DNA of 64,000 bases, from positions 1 to 64,000 of the forward strand of contig JAMAHW010000041.1 in assembly GCA_023627715.1 (NCBI GenBank), in the 5' to 3' direction. Each line of letters starts with the position of its first letter. Position 1 is the first letter of the stretch. Origin of the DNA: Periconia sp. R9002. Lineage: Eukaryota; Ascomycota; Dothideomycetes; Pleosporales; Periconiaceae. The translations under genes and the position numbers were made by a program. Under the pieces are notes generated by a model that saw only the letters and a program-made list of their open reading frames with translations, was not told the origin of the DNA and made no database searches. Below are positions 53,416 through 64,000 of this stretch, in pieces.

Positions 53416-56400
53416 TCAGGCTTTGCCCGTTCCTCCAACTGCTCTCTTGTTCCTCTTCATAACCGCCAGCAGTTTCTTTTCCAAAGCTTCGTGATCTTTC
53501 TTCGCCGCAAGCATGGCTTGCTCAGCTTCCTCCATGCTAAGCACCGGCCTCCTTCCCTTTCCACCTCCCATAACCTCCCTTCCTGTGAGATCCCTTAGTC
53601 CACCGCCGGCTTCGAACGCGCTGACGAGGTTCTGAACGTCGATTGCTTTTCCATTGAGTGAGACGCTTCCATTGCTTTCGAGAGTGATATCCTGCGCAGA
53701 TGATGAGAAATTTAAGCCTGCGCCAACGAGTGCTTCAAGTCCTTGGACAAAGACACCACCAAGTAGATCTGCAGCCATGACACCCATTCCTTCGAGTTCA
53801 GTGCCAACAGCTCCACCCTCTGCAACTGCTCGGGCAGCTTTTGCAATTTTATTCACATTGACTGAGATGTTTGCTGTGCCTGCCCCTGGCAGACCCCCAA
53901 CAGCTGCCATCTCTGTGCGAGAGCTGTTCGGAACTGGACTGTCTGTCTTTGGGAGTACGAACTGATTCAGATAGGCACCTGCATCGACTGGTGCCTGTTG
54001 CTGCTGTGCTTGAGCTTGGGGAGGTGGAAGTTCTGAAGAGGCCTGGACCGGAGGTAACGGAAGCGATGTGGATCCGAGGAGGGCGGAATCGAGTTGAGAC
54101 ACCGACTGGCTAGCGTTTTTGCTGAGATTCGCACCAGCTTCTTTGAGGGCGGTTGCGAGAGCAGGAAGCGCCTGGGATGCGAGATGTTGCTGTTGCGACG
54201 TCCCTTTCCGAGCATGAAACCGACCCGCACCTTTTAGGTCTTCAATGTGTTTCTCTAATTCAAGTGCCCTTTCCTCGAGTTCCCGGGTGAGGCCCAAGAA
54301 AAACTTGCCGTGGGGAGTGATGAGCGTGTTGGAATCTGGTTTTCCATCGTTTCCCTGAAGCCGCACGGGCAGCTTCTTTGAGAGAGCTTCTACATCGGCC
54401 GGCGATAGATGCACCTTCAAATCCGGAGGAGAGACAGGGCCCCCGTTCGATTGCACCGGACGTGAAGCATGGGCAAGAGACGACGAGAGGGGTTTAAAGA
54501 ACTCCAAAGTTGAGGCAACCAGTTCTCCTGTCTTTTGAAGATCCGCGATGATAGCCTGGGCAGTGACCTCCCGCTTCTCCTTGGTTTCCGCCGTAGCGGC
54601 AGATTCTCCATGCAGAACGGGCGAACTCTTTGCAGTATGAATTTTCTTCGCGGCCATTGGAAGTACTTTAGGTGATTCTGTCTGCTCATTGACCTCTTCG
54701 ATTTCAACTGGTTTGGGCGATTGGGGTTGACTCTTTGTAAGCACACTTAATGGTTTGGGGTTGCTTGCAGGTTTCTTTGCCTTTTTCTTGCGACCCATGA
54801 GCGGTTCCTGAACAACTTCTGGCTCTGATTTATGCTCCTCCATTGCTAGCGCACGCTCTTCTTCTTGGCGAGCCCTCTCCTGCCGCTCTTTTTTTTGCTG
54901 CGACTTGGTCTTCTTTCGGATTGGAGCTGAACCGACTTTGCCGCCCACCGGGGGAGGAGAATTAGCTCGCGATATCGAAGTAGAGGTAACAGATGCTGTA
55001 TCGGACACCAGCTCACTCACGGGCGTCCCCGGTAAGTTGACAGATGCAATGCTGGCTTGCCTTGAGCGAAGCTTCTCCACGGTCGGAACCTGCGGGTGTG
55101 AGGTAGTTGAGGCGGCCGACCAAGGGGAGGGGTTCTCTGTCTTCGGTGTCGCTACTACACGTAGTGTCCTAGCAGCCGCTGGCTTTTTCACGGGCGATCC
55201 CGTCGATGTGGCCGCTGGGCTTGAAGGAACCCATGCACTGGATGTCGTGGACGCAGTTCGCGTTGATTTTGCCTGTGGTTCAGACTTCATCCAGCCAGGT
55301 ACCGAAGGTTGTTCATTTTCCGGGGCTTTGGTAGCGGCAGCAATATCCAACTTCCCGGGATGTTGCCGTTTAGATGAGGAGGGAGTGTTCGCAGAAGGAA
55401 CCTCCTTCGACTCCTTTTGTGGAGGCATATCAACTATAGCCTGGACAGTTTTGGTCACAGTGGTTTTTTTAGGAGTGAGAGCCTTGGCTGTAGATGCAGA
55501 TGCAGAGGGTTTCTTATTTTCCTTAACGACTGCCACAGTCGCTGCCTCTGCCGCCTTCTTGACATTTTCTTGAACCGCCTTCGACTTCGCAGTGCTGGCC
55601 TTACTATTCGGTAGAGGGGGGATGACAGGTCTCTGCGTAGCTGCTGCATTCGAATCACCCTTGGAATCGACGGGATCCATAGTTTCGTGAGTGTGTTTGG
55701 GTTTCTTTGTTTTCACCGGTGTGGCAGCTCGGGCAGGACTGGGAAGCACAACTGGAACAGCTGGAGCAACTGCCGACGCTGTATTACGAGACAAGGGGCG
55801 TGCGGGCTGCTCATATCCAGGTGTCTGAGGTGCTGCCGGTGCCGAGAAACCAGGTGGAATTGCTGGTGTGGATCTCCGTGGTAAGTCCAAGGATTGCAGT
55901 GTAGCAATAGGCGCAATTTTTGCCTGTGGATCAGCAACGGAATCATTTACTAACGCATCGACATTCATTGACGCCTCTTCTTCAAGGCTGAGTGCTTGTT
56001 CTTCTGTTCTATCATATTAGCAAAGATAACACCTAATTTAGTGAAGTAAATGCAGGTTAACGCAATACTGAGAAGACAACGAACGGCGGCGGCGATCGGA
56101 CAGTGAGATGGCTTCATGGAACGCTGATGAGTACTACAAAATACACCAGTGCTAAATGGGTTTCCTCTCGAGCATCTTCGTCACTTGAACTAATTGAGAG
56201 AATGATTTAGAAAGCCATCTTTCTGATTAAGCGTAAGCAAGCCAGCTGAAAAGCGGCAGAAAGGGGATTTTACGTACATAGACTGGCCATGACGAAGACG
56301 ACGAGAGATGCTGGAGTGCATCCTAGCAAAAGCAGCAACCCAGCCCAAAGAAAGGATTCAAGAAAGAAAACAGACGTAAAAGTTCAGGAGATTGCAGTTC

Positions 56401-59265
56401 CATGAAGCCATGCCAAAGCCAAAGCTATGAAAAGGGACAGTGTCCGACCCATTCGTAAACGCCAAGCATCTCAATAGCCAGTGCAACTATTTCGATTGCC
56501 GATGCATTTGGTTCGAAACCCTAAGGAACGCCATGCAGCCATGAAAAGAAATGAAATGAAAGAAAGAAAGCGAAAAAAGTAACAAAACATTTGGGTATGC
56601 CGAAGTGGTCAAAAATTATGTGTAAGAAGTGAAGATTCTCACCACCGTCCGGCGCCGCCGTAGTTGTTGTAATTATTAAGGGAAGAAAACCCACCTTGAC
56701 CTTGGCCGTAAAGCCCCTGTCCGGCCATTCCGCCACCTTGGTGCAACCTTGCCTGTAAGATACTTGGGTCTTGAACATCCACTACACCACCTCCAGAGGA
56801 GGAAGTGTTAGCATGTCTGTGTTTCTTTCCCTTTTTCTTAGATTTTTGCGAACCAGACTCCTGGTACGCGCCAGGCGAAGGTCCATAAGGAAAGCTGAGA
56901 AGGCCAGGGGCAGGAGCTGGCGTAGAGGTCGTGGGGTGTTGGTTTAAGAAAGAAGGAAACATTGACTCACGCTTTCCGGCATCAGTTACTCGAGCACCAC
57001 CATTGCCTCGGAGCAAGTCCTGATACAATGCATCATTGTTGTTCCTACCAGCAGCGTTTGCGCCGTATACACCACCGGTAGCGAATCCATGACCTTGACC
57101 AAACATGCCACCTCCGGTGATCGGTGGCGTACCAGTACCTTTCAATCCAGGCGGAGGTCCTTGAACACCACTGGTGTAGAATTGTCCACCTAGCGGCTGG
57201 TGCTGTGAAATTTGATTGAAATGATTGTTGCTCTTAGGCATCATAGAGCTTTGTTGGTTCATGAGCTTTTGATTGGCGACAGATTGCATTGAAGTAGAAG
57301 CAGATGCACCGTCGCTAGCAAAATTAAACCGAGAGGTATGCCTAGTATGACCAGAGGGGTTACCCGCTTGACCGTGCATGTGGGAGTTCTGGTTATTTTG
57401 AAAGTTCGACATGATACCGCCAGCCTGTGGCCCTGTTTTGAAGTTCTGAAGCAACAGCTGCTGCTGCTGTTGCTGTTGCTGCTGTGGGGTCAGACCACGG
57501 CTGTTACTGGCTCCAAGATTGCCCAGCTCCTCTGCATTTTGTCGGAATAAATTGCCACCGAACGAGGGCTGTCCTGGCGGTGCGATTACGTGCTGATTTT
57601 GAATACCTGTGCCAGTTTGAAGCGATTCTTCTGGCTCTCCACCAAGCTGCAGGCTTCCCCCAGCGGTCGTTTCATGTTCTTCGGATTCAGTAGGTAGCGG
57701 CGGTTGCTGCGATTGCTGTTGCTGCTGCGGTTCATGCGTTTGTTGCGATGCAGCTTGTGCCTCAGCCTCTCGTTGAGCGGCTTGTTCTTCCTCGCGCTCT
57801 TTCTTTGCACGTCGCTTGGCCCCACCATTTGGGTCCAGCAGTTGGGGAAAGTCCTTAATGGCCTTCAAGTCTTCTTCAGATAGATCGGTAGAAGAGAACA
57901 CAAATTTGAAATCCGCATTGATAATCTTCTTGAGCAAGTCGTCTAAACCTGGAAGGCAAGGTTTTGGAGGTCGAGGGGCAGGAGTAGGCTGAGTCTGCGG
58001 TTGAGGAGTAGCGGATTGCGATGTTTGTGCCGATACTTCTTTGACTTTGTCTTTTTCCTTGCTCTTTTGCGATTCCTCGACTTTATTTGGTTTCGTGGTC
58101 TGCTGCGCGGGGGTAGCGTTCGTTGTCATGGGACTAGGGTTCGAGGCATTCGTAGAGCGGCTTGCCCGGCGTTCTTGTGCGGCTTTGCTTCCCCAACTTG
58201 CCGTTGCCGGCAACCCCGGAATGTCAGTCGGGCTGGCAGCATCGGTACTGTCTTGACGATTCATAGGCGCAGCTGCAGCAACGGCGGGACCCTGATGTGC
58301 GGGGGGTGCGGATCGACTAGTGGATGATTGTGCAGGCTGTTGAGTTTGTATTGAATTCATCATCGAAAGATCTTGTCGTGTGAAACTATCGTTGTCTTCG
58401 CCGGGTTCGTGCAAGAACATACAATTTCGGTTATTGCATTGTTCGCCACGTAAATATGCTGAGCAATACTTGGTGGTACCGTACTGAGCCCTGGAAAGTA
58501 GAATAAGTATGCAGATCGCAGACACGTAGATATAGAGTTTACCTACCTCAACTGGCGATCGCCATTCTGAGAGCCATCTACAGCCGCTATGCAATTCGCA
58601 GCATCTTCTTTGCGGGCAAACGTCACGTATACACCAACAGACGATTGATGCTGCGCATTCTCCCTTGCTTTGCTCACGACGATCTTGATGATTTTACCAT
58701 ATTGACCAAAGTAGTCGCTACCCCTCAGAGTGTCCAATAGTCGATCCTCCCGTATCGTCGGGGTAAGGCCTGTAACGTATACGAGGTTCTTTTGGACAAC
58801 ACGGAGACCAGCGAGGTGTTTGCGGCTTAGGGAGTCGGCCTCCGCTTTCTGGGCTTCCTTCTGTCGCATCTGTGCGTTCTTTTTGGCCTTCTGCGCAATC
58901 TGTTGCTTGTGCCTGGCCATCCTGGTTTACGTTAGAGGAGTCGGGTACGGGGTGGACACATAACATACTCTTCGGGGGTGATGTTTTTCCATTCTATTGT
59001 TGACTCGTCGTAAGGTCGGCGACAGGCTGGACATAACCCGTTCATGGTCGTCTTAATGTTGTTGAAACAGAACTGGCATATCTGTAAACGCGGGTCAGCA
59101 AGGCTCCAGTTAGAGGGAGACGGCAAAAGACGCCGGGGAACGAACTTGATAGCCACAAGGACACGGACGGAAGTTTTTGTCGGATAGGTCAAACTCCTCT
59201 ACACAGAGGGGGCAGCACTCATCCTCATCGTCATCGACAAACTGATCTTGCAGTATGCGTGACAT
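53416..59265 (-). CDS. NOT4: CCR4-NOT subunit Not4, E3 ubiquitin ligase
   Basis: Six exons: 59265-59146, 59081-58969, 58921-58547, 58490-56643, 56322-56278 and 56008-53416 (introns 64, 47, 56, 320, 269 nt), 1697 residues. The Not4 C4C4 RING is at ~15-60 (CCPLCVEEFDLSDKNFRPC, ICQFCFNNI, GLCPACRRPYDE). A coiled coil, an RRM (NLVYVTGLTPTIRED, DYFGQYGKIIKIVV, GVYVTFARKEDAANCI) and a C3H finger (KYCSAYLRGEQCNNRNCMFLH) follow, then long Gln/Pro-rich disorder with a polyQ run. The last exon adds a Lys/Arg-rich coil (KSQQKKERQERARQEEE) and a C-terminal coil (EAEQAMLAAKKDHEALEKKL). Not4 acts in mRNA decay and co-translational quality control. The first three junctions are firm. The last two introns are long; the exon 4 end GAGRW is followed directly by TGA if unspliced, so a shorter Not4 plus a separate downstream gene starting near 56321 remains possible. 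Confidence 0.75.
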
Positions 59266-59682
59266 GTTGAAGGATGTGATGTACGTTGTCAAGCGCGCGA
59301 TGTGAGAGAGGTGGCGTGGAGAGGATAGGGTTGCAGGGCGCAAGTGTCGGCACTGAACGTTGCTACTGTACTGTACAGAAGAAGGCTGTTATGAAAGAAA
59401 CACCAGCAAAGAGACAAACGCCGGCCGTGGATTCGAAAAGGATTGGGAAATGATGTTTGGGAGATGATGCGGACGGGGGGGCTTCAATGTTGGAAGCTCG
59501 ACGTGCTGCAAAGATGAGATGGTCCGTGGTCTAAAGATCACGTGGTGATACGCTAGTCCGTTTTGGCCAAGATGGAAGGAAGGAACCGAACCTCAACCAA
59601 GCACGACGACATCACGAACCATCGCCATTGCCACCACCTGTACCAGCTGCACCGCAGCCCCGAAATCCTCTCCACTCTCGCA
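59266..59682. promoter_or_regulatory. Divergent promoter between NOT4 and complex I 30-kDa gene
   Basis: About 417 bases separate the two starts. It includes a CACGTG E-box at 59539-59544, about 140 bases before the complex I ATG. No gene is seen. Confidence 0.45.
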
Positions 59683-60710
59683 ATGGCACTGCGCCACTCT
59701 GTTGCTCGTCCATTGGGCAATGCGGTGCGCTCCGCGAGCTGCTCCCGAACGGCTGTACGCTCCTTCGCAGCATCGGCTCTGCGGGCAAAGGAGATCGCTG
59801 GCGACAGCTCCGAACCGCCCAACTTGAGGGTATGCAGAGAAGTCAGGACATTCTCTATGGTTTAGGTACTAAATAAGTCGATAGTACGCTCCCCGCGATG
59901 CGCCTGGTAAACTCAAGGCCGCGATCGTCAACCCGGCCGACAAGTACAAAGAGAAGGGCGAAGCTCTGCACAAATATGGCCAATACCTCATGTCGTGTCT
60001 GCCAAAATACATACAGCAGTATGTCTTCCACCACGTTCAAGCATTGAAAATTGTCTGATGAGAAGTCAGGTTCTCCGTTTGGAAGGATGAGTTGACCATC
60101 TACATCCCCCCGGCCGGTGTCATCCCCGTCTTTACGTTCCTCAAGAACCATACCGCTGCCGAGTACACGCAGATCTCCGACATTACTGCCGTCGATTACC
60201 CTACCAAAGACCAACGCTTCGAGGTAGTTTACAACATGCTCAGTATCCGACACAATTCACGGTTGAGGGTCAAGACATACGCCGATGAGGCAACCCCAGT
60301 TCCAAGTCTCTGCGATCTGTATGACGGCGCAAACTGGTACGAGCGGGAGGTGTATGATCTTTTTGGTGTCTTCTTCGTTGGCCATCCTGATCTTCGGCGT
60401 ATCATGACCGACTATGGCTTCGATGGTCACCCCCTGCGCAAAGACTTTCCCATGACTGGATACACTGAGATTAGATATGACGAGGAGAAGAAGAGGATTG
60501 TTGTTGAACCATTGGAGATGACCCAGGCGTTCAGGAATTTCCGTGGTGGATCAACCGCATGGGAGCCAGTTGGCCCTGGTGACAATGTTACTCCAGACCA
60601 GGTACGCTCTTCTTTCCTATCTAACGGTTACCGCAAAGCTAATTCCTGTCCAGTTCAAACTCCCAACACCCAAGCCAGAACCTCCGAAGGAAGGGGAACA
60701 AAAGAAATAG
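59683..60710 (+). CDS. NADH:ubiquinone oxidoreductase 30-kDa subunit (NDUFS3 / Nuo30.4)
   Basis: Exons 59683-59829, 59885-60018, 60070-60601 and 60654-60710 (introns 55, 51, 52 nt) encode 289 residues. The N-terminus is an Arg/Ala/Ser-rich mitochondrial presequence ([19 protein letters not shown]). The complex I 30-kDa signature is complete: [15 protein letters not shown], then [45 protein letters not shown] and [14 protein letters not shown] are also characteristic. The subunit belongs to the peripheral Q-module next to the 49-kDa protein, at the matrix side of complex I. The final exon adds only 18 residues ([18 protein letters not shown]), usual for fungal homologues. The start follows the first ATG that yields a targeting peptide; an upstream in-frame ATG at 59563 is less likely. 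Confidence 0.95.
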
Positions 60711-61616
60711 AGAAGCTAGACGTGTACAATGTGTATATAATCTTTCAGTCAAAGCATTCCATTCGCACTGTCATCTTTCATCCATCATATCATTTATAAG
60801 CCTCTACATCGAAGCCGTTAACAGTGGAACTCGATAGATATCAACAGAGCGTGCATGCTATGCCACACAGATAATGGAAAGGACTCCCCGACGCATAGCA
60901 TACCTCACTGAGAAAGAGTACGAAGTAGATATGAGCTCCAAAAAAATTCGGCGCCCCCATGTCCGACTTACATTGAATCTAATCTCTGGATTTGGCTGCC
61001 TCAGTCAATCAACAGTTTGACATTGACTGAACTTGGAGATTTATCCGAACGCTGACTGTCAACAACGGCATTCCTAGCTATTACACAGCACCTACTTCCT
61101 ATGGGACCCTGATCACCAGACCCTGAGATTACAAGGAAACCTCGGGCAATTGCTCCATGTGTGCATGATACGTGCAGTCGTGTTGTTCGGGTATACTCAT
61201 TCCGGTAATGTTTGCAACAAAGAGGAGGCAGGTCGCTGGTAGTTTGATCATTCCTCGCCATTCATGTAATTTGCCTAGCGATATAAATCCATCCCCACAT
61301 TTCGCCAAGCCTGCACCCCGCTTTTGGTATTATCTTCAGCCAAATTGGCGAGGTTACTGCTTAAGGAAGTCACTTCAACTCTCTCCGTAGCTAAAAAGCG
61401 ATATAAACCCATCATGTCAGGTCCCAAGTACCCTATGCTGGTTAGTAGTTTCTTGTTACAACATCTTTTTCTTCTCTTCGGAATTGGAAATATTCTCAGC
61501 TCGCAGAACAACGTCGCGTGTATAAAGCAGGCGGCTCAGTCACCATGTCTTCTGTATTCCGTATCTCTTCATCTCTCGATTGTCTCATCTTCTACGTTTT
61601 TCTCTTCATCGCCATA
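60711..61616. other. Intergenic region upstream of DUF1349 gene
   Basis: About 900 bases. The last ~80 are T/C-rich and read in frame as Phe/Leu/Ile, which looks like a signal peptide but is more simply a pyrimidine-rich leader. A possible extra 5' exon (ATG at 61413, followed by a gttagt donor) cannot be excluded. Confidence 0.5.
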
Positions 61617-62400
61617 ATGCCTGCAACTTACGCTATCAAGAAAACCGGCGTTTCTCCCTTCAACCTTAGTTCTCCAGCAGGGACAGATATATGGCGCAAA
61701 CCGCCTTCTCACAACGCTTTCAATGCACCAACCTTCCCGGCGCCCCTTCTCCAATACAAAATTCAGGCCTTTCAAAGTGCTCGCTTGACGTTTCTTCTGC
61801 CTCCCGGTGATCAACTTCGTCAGTACGATCAAGCTGGCCTGCTCCTCCATCTCACTAAGCCTGGTGTACCCGTGCTCCAAGAAAAATGGGTCAAAACTGG
61901 CATTGAATGGTATTACGGCAAGCCATATGTATCGACCGTTGGTTGTGACGCCTGGGCAGATTGGTCCATTGTCCCGGTTGATTCGTTCAAGGACAACTCA
62001 TCGAGGCCGACAGTAACGCTAGAAGCGAGAAGAGAACGGGATCAACTGGGTAAAAGTCTGTGGGTGTATCAGATTATCAAAGATGCAGACGGAAAGGAGA
62101 TTGAGAAGAGGCCTTTGAGGGAGGTTCGTTAGCCATGCTTTCCTGTCTTCAAACCACCTCGAGTCCTATCATAGAACGAACTATCCACATCCAAGTTATC
62201 GAGTACAGAGTACTAACAACGCTGTCTAGGTCACCTGGTTCTTTGCCGATGAAGAAGATTGGAGCGTTGGTGTAGGTGGTTATGTATGTCGTCCGACGAA
62301 GCTAGAGACAAATGGAACGGACACGAGCACGCTAGAAGCCGAATTCCCGGAGGGCTTTGAAGTTGAGATATTGGATTACGAGACGAAACTGTCAGACTAG
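61617..62400 (+). CDS. DUF1349 family protein (concanavalin-like fold)
   Basis: Two exons (61617-62123, 62230-62400; intron 106 nt) give 225 residues. The pattern FNLSSPAGTDIWRKPPSHNAFNAPTFPAP, then LLPPGDQLRQYDQAGLLLHL, KWVKTGIEWYYGKPYVSTVGCDAWADWS and, across the intron, REVTWFFADEEDWSVGVGGYVCRPTK, identifies a DUF1349 protein. These are single-domain beta-sandwich proteins of the concanavalin-A/glucanase superfamily; a yeast relative was linked to enolase regulation, but biochemical function is unclear. The in-frame ATG at 61545 would add a hydrophobic 24-residue leader; I prefer 61617 because the added part coincides with a pyrimidine-rich leader and the conserved domain begins directly after. 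Confidence 0.85.
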
Positions 62401-63242
62401 ATCCAGAATAGCGTATTATGCAGTGGTAAATGCGAAACCATAGTAGTCGAGTGTTTTTAGCGTAAAGGCGCTAGTTTAAGTACCTGTCTTAGAAAAGGTA
62501 ACCGCTATCCACTTCGTGTGTTTTGTGACCTTCGCTTTACATACCGAGGGTTTTTGGGCCACTTAGCAAAAGATGAGCATTGGTTTCCCATCAGTTATAT
62601 CCACTTTTCATACCTACTCTCAATCATTCGCCGTCGTCTTGTCTTCTGTTTTCTCGCCTTCGTAGTAACAATTAATTCCATGTCTTTTTTGGTTACATCC
62701 AAATTCCAGAAATCCACGCACATATTGATACCTACCGAGGTAGGTAGATAAAGCGGATGAACCAATGAAGAGCTAGTACCTTGGTTTATCTGTACAGTCA
62801 GACTGTAGGTTTGTTCAATCTTTTGGGTAAGAGCAATCTAACCCGTCATCTACTGAGGTAGCTCTGCAAAATCGGAACAAATTCAGCGTCACACTCGGAG
62901 ACGACTACTACAAATACAGCGGCGACGATTGCTGTAGTCATTGGATTATCGATATCCATTGTGGGTCATTTATTTCACTTAGTACGAGTAAATTGTGCTT
63001 TGTGTATGAGCGAACTTAAACTGGTGCTGATTTCTTGCAATCTCACGCTATAACTTTTATTTAGATTCGATGACCGGCTGTCATGCCAATATCAACCCTA
63101 ATACTGAATACATTGATGCTACGTTCCCATGCTCTAGAACAGGTGATGATGAATTTTGTTAGACTTTTTACGACTGATTTGAGAACTCTCTGCGGCTAGT
63201 TGAACCCGACATCAGACAAACAGGTGAACGAGTCCAGATAAC
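62401..63242. other. Convergent intergenic region, about 840 bases
   Basis: Between the 3' ends of the DUF1349 gene and the small helical orphan. It contains a TACCTAC palindrome (listed) and no supported gene. Confidence 0.5.
62729..62746. repeat. TACCTAC / GTAGGTA palindrome
   Basis: Perfect inverted arms tacctac and gtaggta around a 4-nt centre (cgag), another member of the intergenic motif family seen through the window. Confidence 0.55.
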
Positions 63243-63740
63243 TCATGGAGAGTACGGAGGCGGATTGATGTCTTCCTTTGGTTTAGAAACACCACTGTTT
63301 TGGAGATGGGATTCCGTCGTCGTAATGGCTTCTGAAGTAGGGCCTGACTTCTGTTGCTTGGTGCTGGTCGAATTGGTAAAGAACGGCGTGTAGGCTGCTG
63401 TTTTCGCCGCCTTCAACACCCTCGCCTTGGATGTACCCGCCAATAGCTCTTCTGCTATAGCCAGAGCGACCTTTAGCGCTGCAATTTCCATGTCAGTCTT
63501 GCGCTCCAACGCCCGCTCTCCCCACAACGTCTTGCTTTCCTGAATCTCGTCCTCGATCCCGTCGCGGGTATAGACCTTCCGCATAACAGCATTCATTATC
63601 CCCTGCGACGAACTAGGTTCTTCAGTCAATTGCCTTGCTGCACTCATCACTATTCTGAGTGCTTTCAATTCCATAACCCTATTTTGTCTCTCGATCATGG
63701 CGTCTTGAGAATTTTGACCTTCGTCAACTGATGGCGCCAT
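63243..63740 (-). CDS. Small helical protein with internal duplication, unknown function
   Basis: A single exon encodes 165 residues from MAPSVDEGQ, whose ATG has an ideal context (caccATGG); an ATG at 63824 would add 28 residues but has a poor context. I do not recognise the family. The protein is almost wholly helical, then Ser/Thr-rich and Pro-rich at the C-terminus (KEDINPPPYSP, with a PPPY motif that could bind WW domains). Two ~36-residue units can be aligned: VMELKALRIVMSAARQL...KVYT and DMEIAALKVALAIAEEL...AAYT. No signal peptide or membrane helix is seen. The gene lies near the window edge and its upstream region has no recognisable neighbour. Confidence 0.55.
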   Translation of the reverse strand: MAPSVDEGQNSQDAMIERQNRVMELKALRIVMSAARQLTEEPSSSQGIMNAVMRKVYTRDGIEDEIQESKTLWGERALERKTDMEIAALKVALAIAEELLAGTSKARVLKAAKTAAYTPFFTNSTSTKQQKSGPTSEAITTTESHLQNSGVSKPKEDINPPPYSP

Positions 63741-64000
63741 GGTGACACCCTTCTGGGATTTTGTGAGTTCTCGATCTTGTTGTAATGGAAATTCGGGGCA
63801 ATACGCAACTTGTTCGAGTGTCATTAGAACGATGGGGAGTTGTCTTTTCTTGCAGTCAAGTTCAACACGCGGGTTGCTGGTATGTGAGAGAGTGAGATTC
63901 GCTGTCGAGAAAACTGGGACTGTTCGGCGAGTGAGTCGGCACCGGGGTGTTTTATATTCGATAAAGGGCTCGGTTGAGTTTATTAGCAGCTACTGTAGTG

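Noticed and set aside
54905..55573. Plus-strand 222-codon frame
   Set aside because: Antisense shadow of the Ala/Thr/Lys-rich NOT4 C-terminal exon, with composition dictated by the sense strand.
56500..56525. tRNA-like T-loop word ggttcgaaacc
   Set aside because: No A-box or acceptor stem at the right distance, and it lies within a NOT4 intron. Similar words at about 17355 and 33850 also failed; no tRNA could be supported in the window.
61545..61616. Signal peptide on the DUF1349 protein
   Set aside because: The hydrophobic residues come from a T/C-rich stretch typical of fungal leaders, and the conserved domain starts just after the ATG at 61617.

Overview
The window comes from a filamentous ascomycete (Pezizomycotina). 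The genes are eukaryotic and rich in short GT-AG introns, mostly 47-130 nt. They lie on both strands with long intergenic stretches and pyrimidine-rich leaders. The gene set is fungal: Zn2Cys6 and copper-fist regulators, Atg13, RSC9, phospholipase B, Not4 with a long C-terminal tail. Introner-like introns suggest Dothideomycetes, where such elements are known; that placement is inference. The first ~420 bases are strongly AT-rich and look like the edge of a repeat-induced-mutation (RIP) block.

Layout: a Zn2Cys6 regulator of the RGT1 type (-) and a copper-fist regulator (+) diverge from a 2 kb promoter region (0.8-6.7 kb). After a 2.7 kb gene-poor gap come a Rec114-like gene (-) diverging from RSC9 (+), then DPH2 (+) and a GPI-type lysophospholipase (+) (9.5-20 kb). 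An SDR (-) and a 1606-residue ankyrin/RCC1/BTB protein (-) follow (20.9-27.5 kb). A second 2.8 kb gap precedes ATG13 (+). An acidic disordered orphan (-) with two MluI-box motifs upstream and RAD4/XPC (-) occupy 34.3-40.6 kb. At 41.2-43.6 kb lie a decayed copper-type P-type ATPase and a second broken gene. The mitochondrial pair BCKDH E1-alpha (-)/COQ5 (+) shares a 256-bp promoter. Then come a GMPPA-type nucleotidyltransferase (+), a 2-oxoglutarate dioxygenase (-), a seven-exon CCCH zinc-finger gene (-), NOT4 (-) diverging from the complex I 30-kDa subunit (+), a DUF1349 protein (+) and a small helical orphan (-).

Most genes are housekeeping and do not form a single pathway. No tRNA, rRNA, CRISPR array or intact transposon was recognised.

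The most interesting signal is intronic. A 48-nt sequence occurs twice, 46/48 identical, on opposite strands about 8.6 kb apart: once as intron 4 of the CCCH gene and once as an intron-like insert in the broken gene at 43.1-43.6 kb, with unrelated flanks. Introns 3 and 5 of the same CCCH gene (126 and 128 nt) are related to each other. This is the signature of introner-like elements, i.e. introns that copy themselves. Exon structures below were worked out by hand from splice signals, reading phase and family similarity; the spliced length of every multi-exon CDS entry is a multiple of three.
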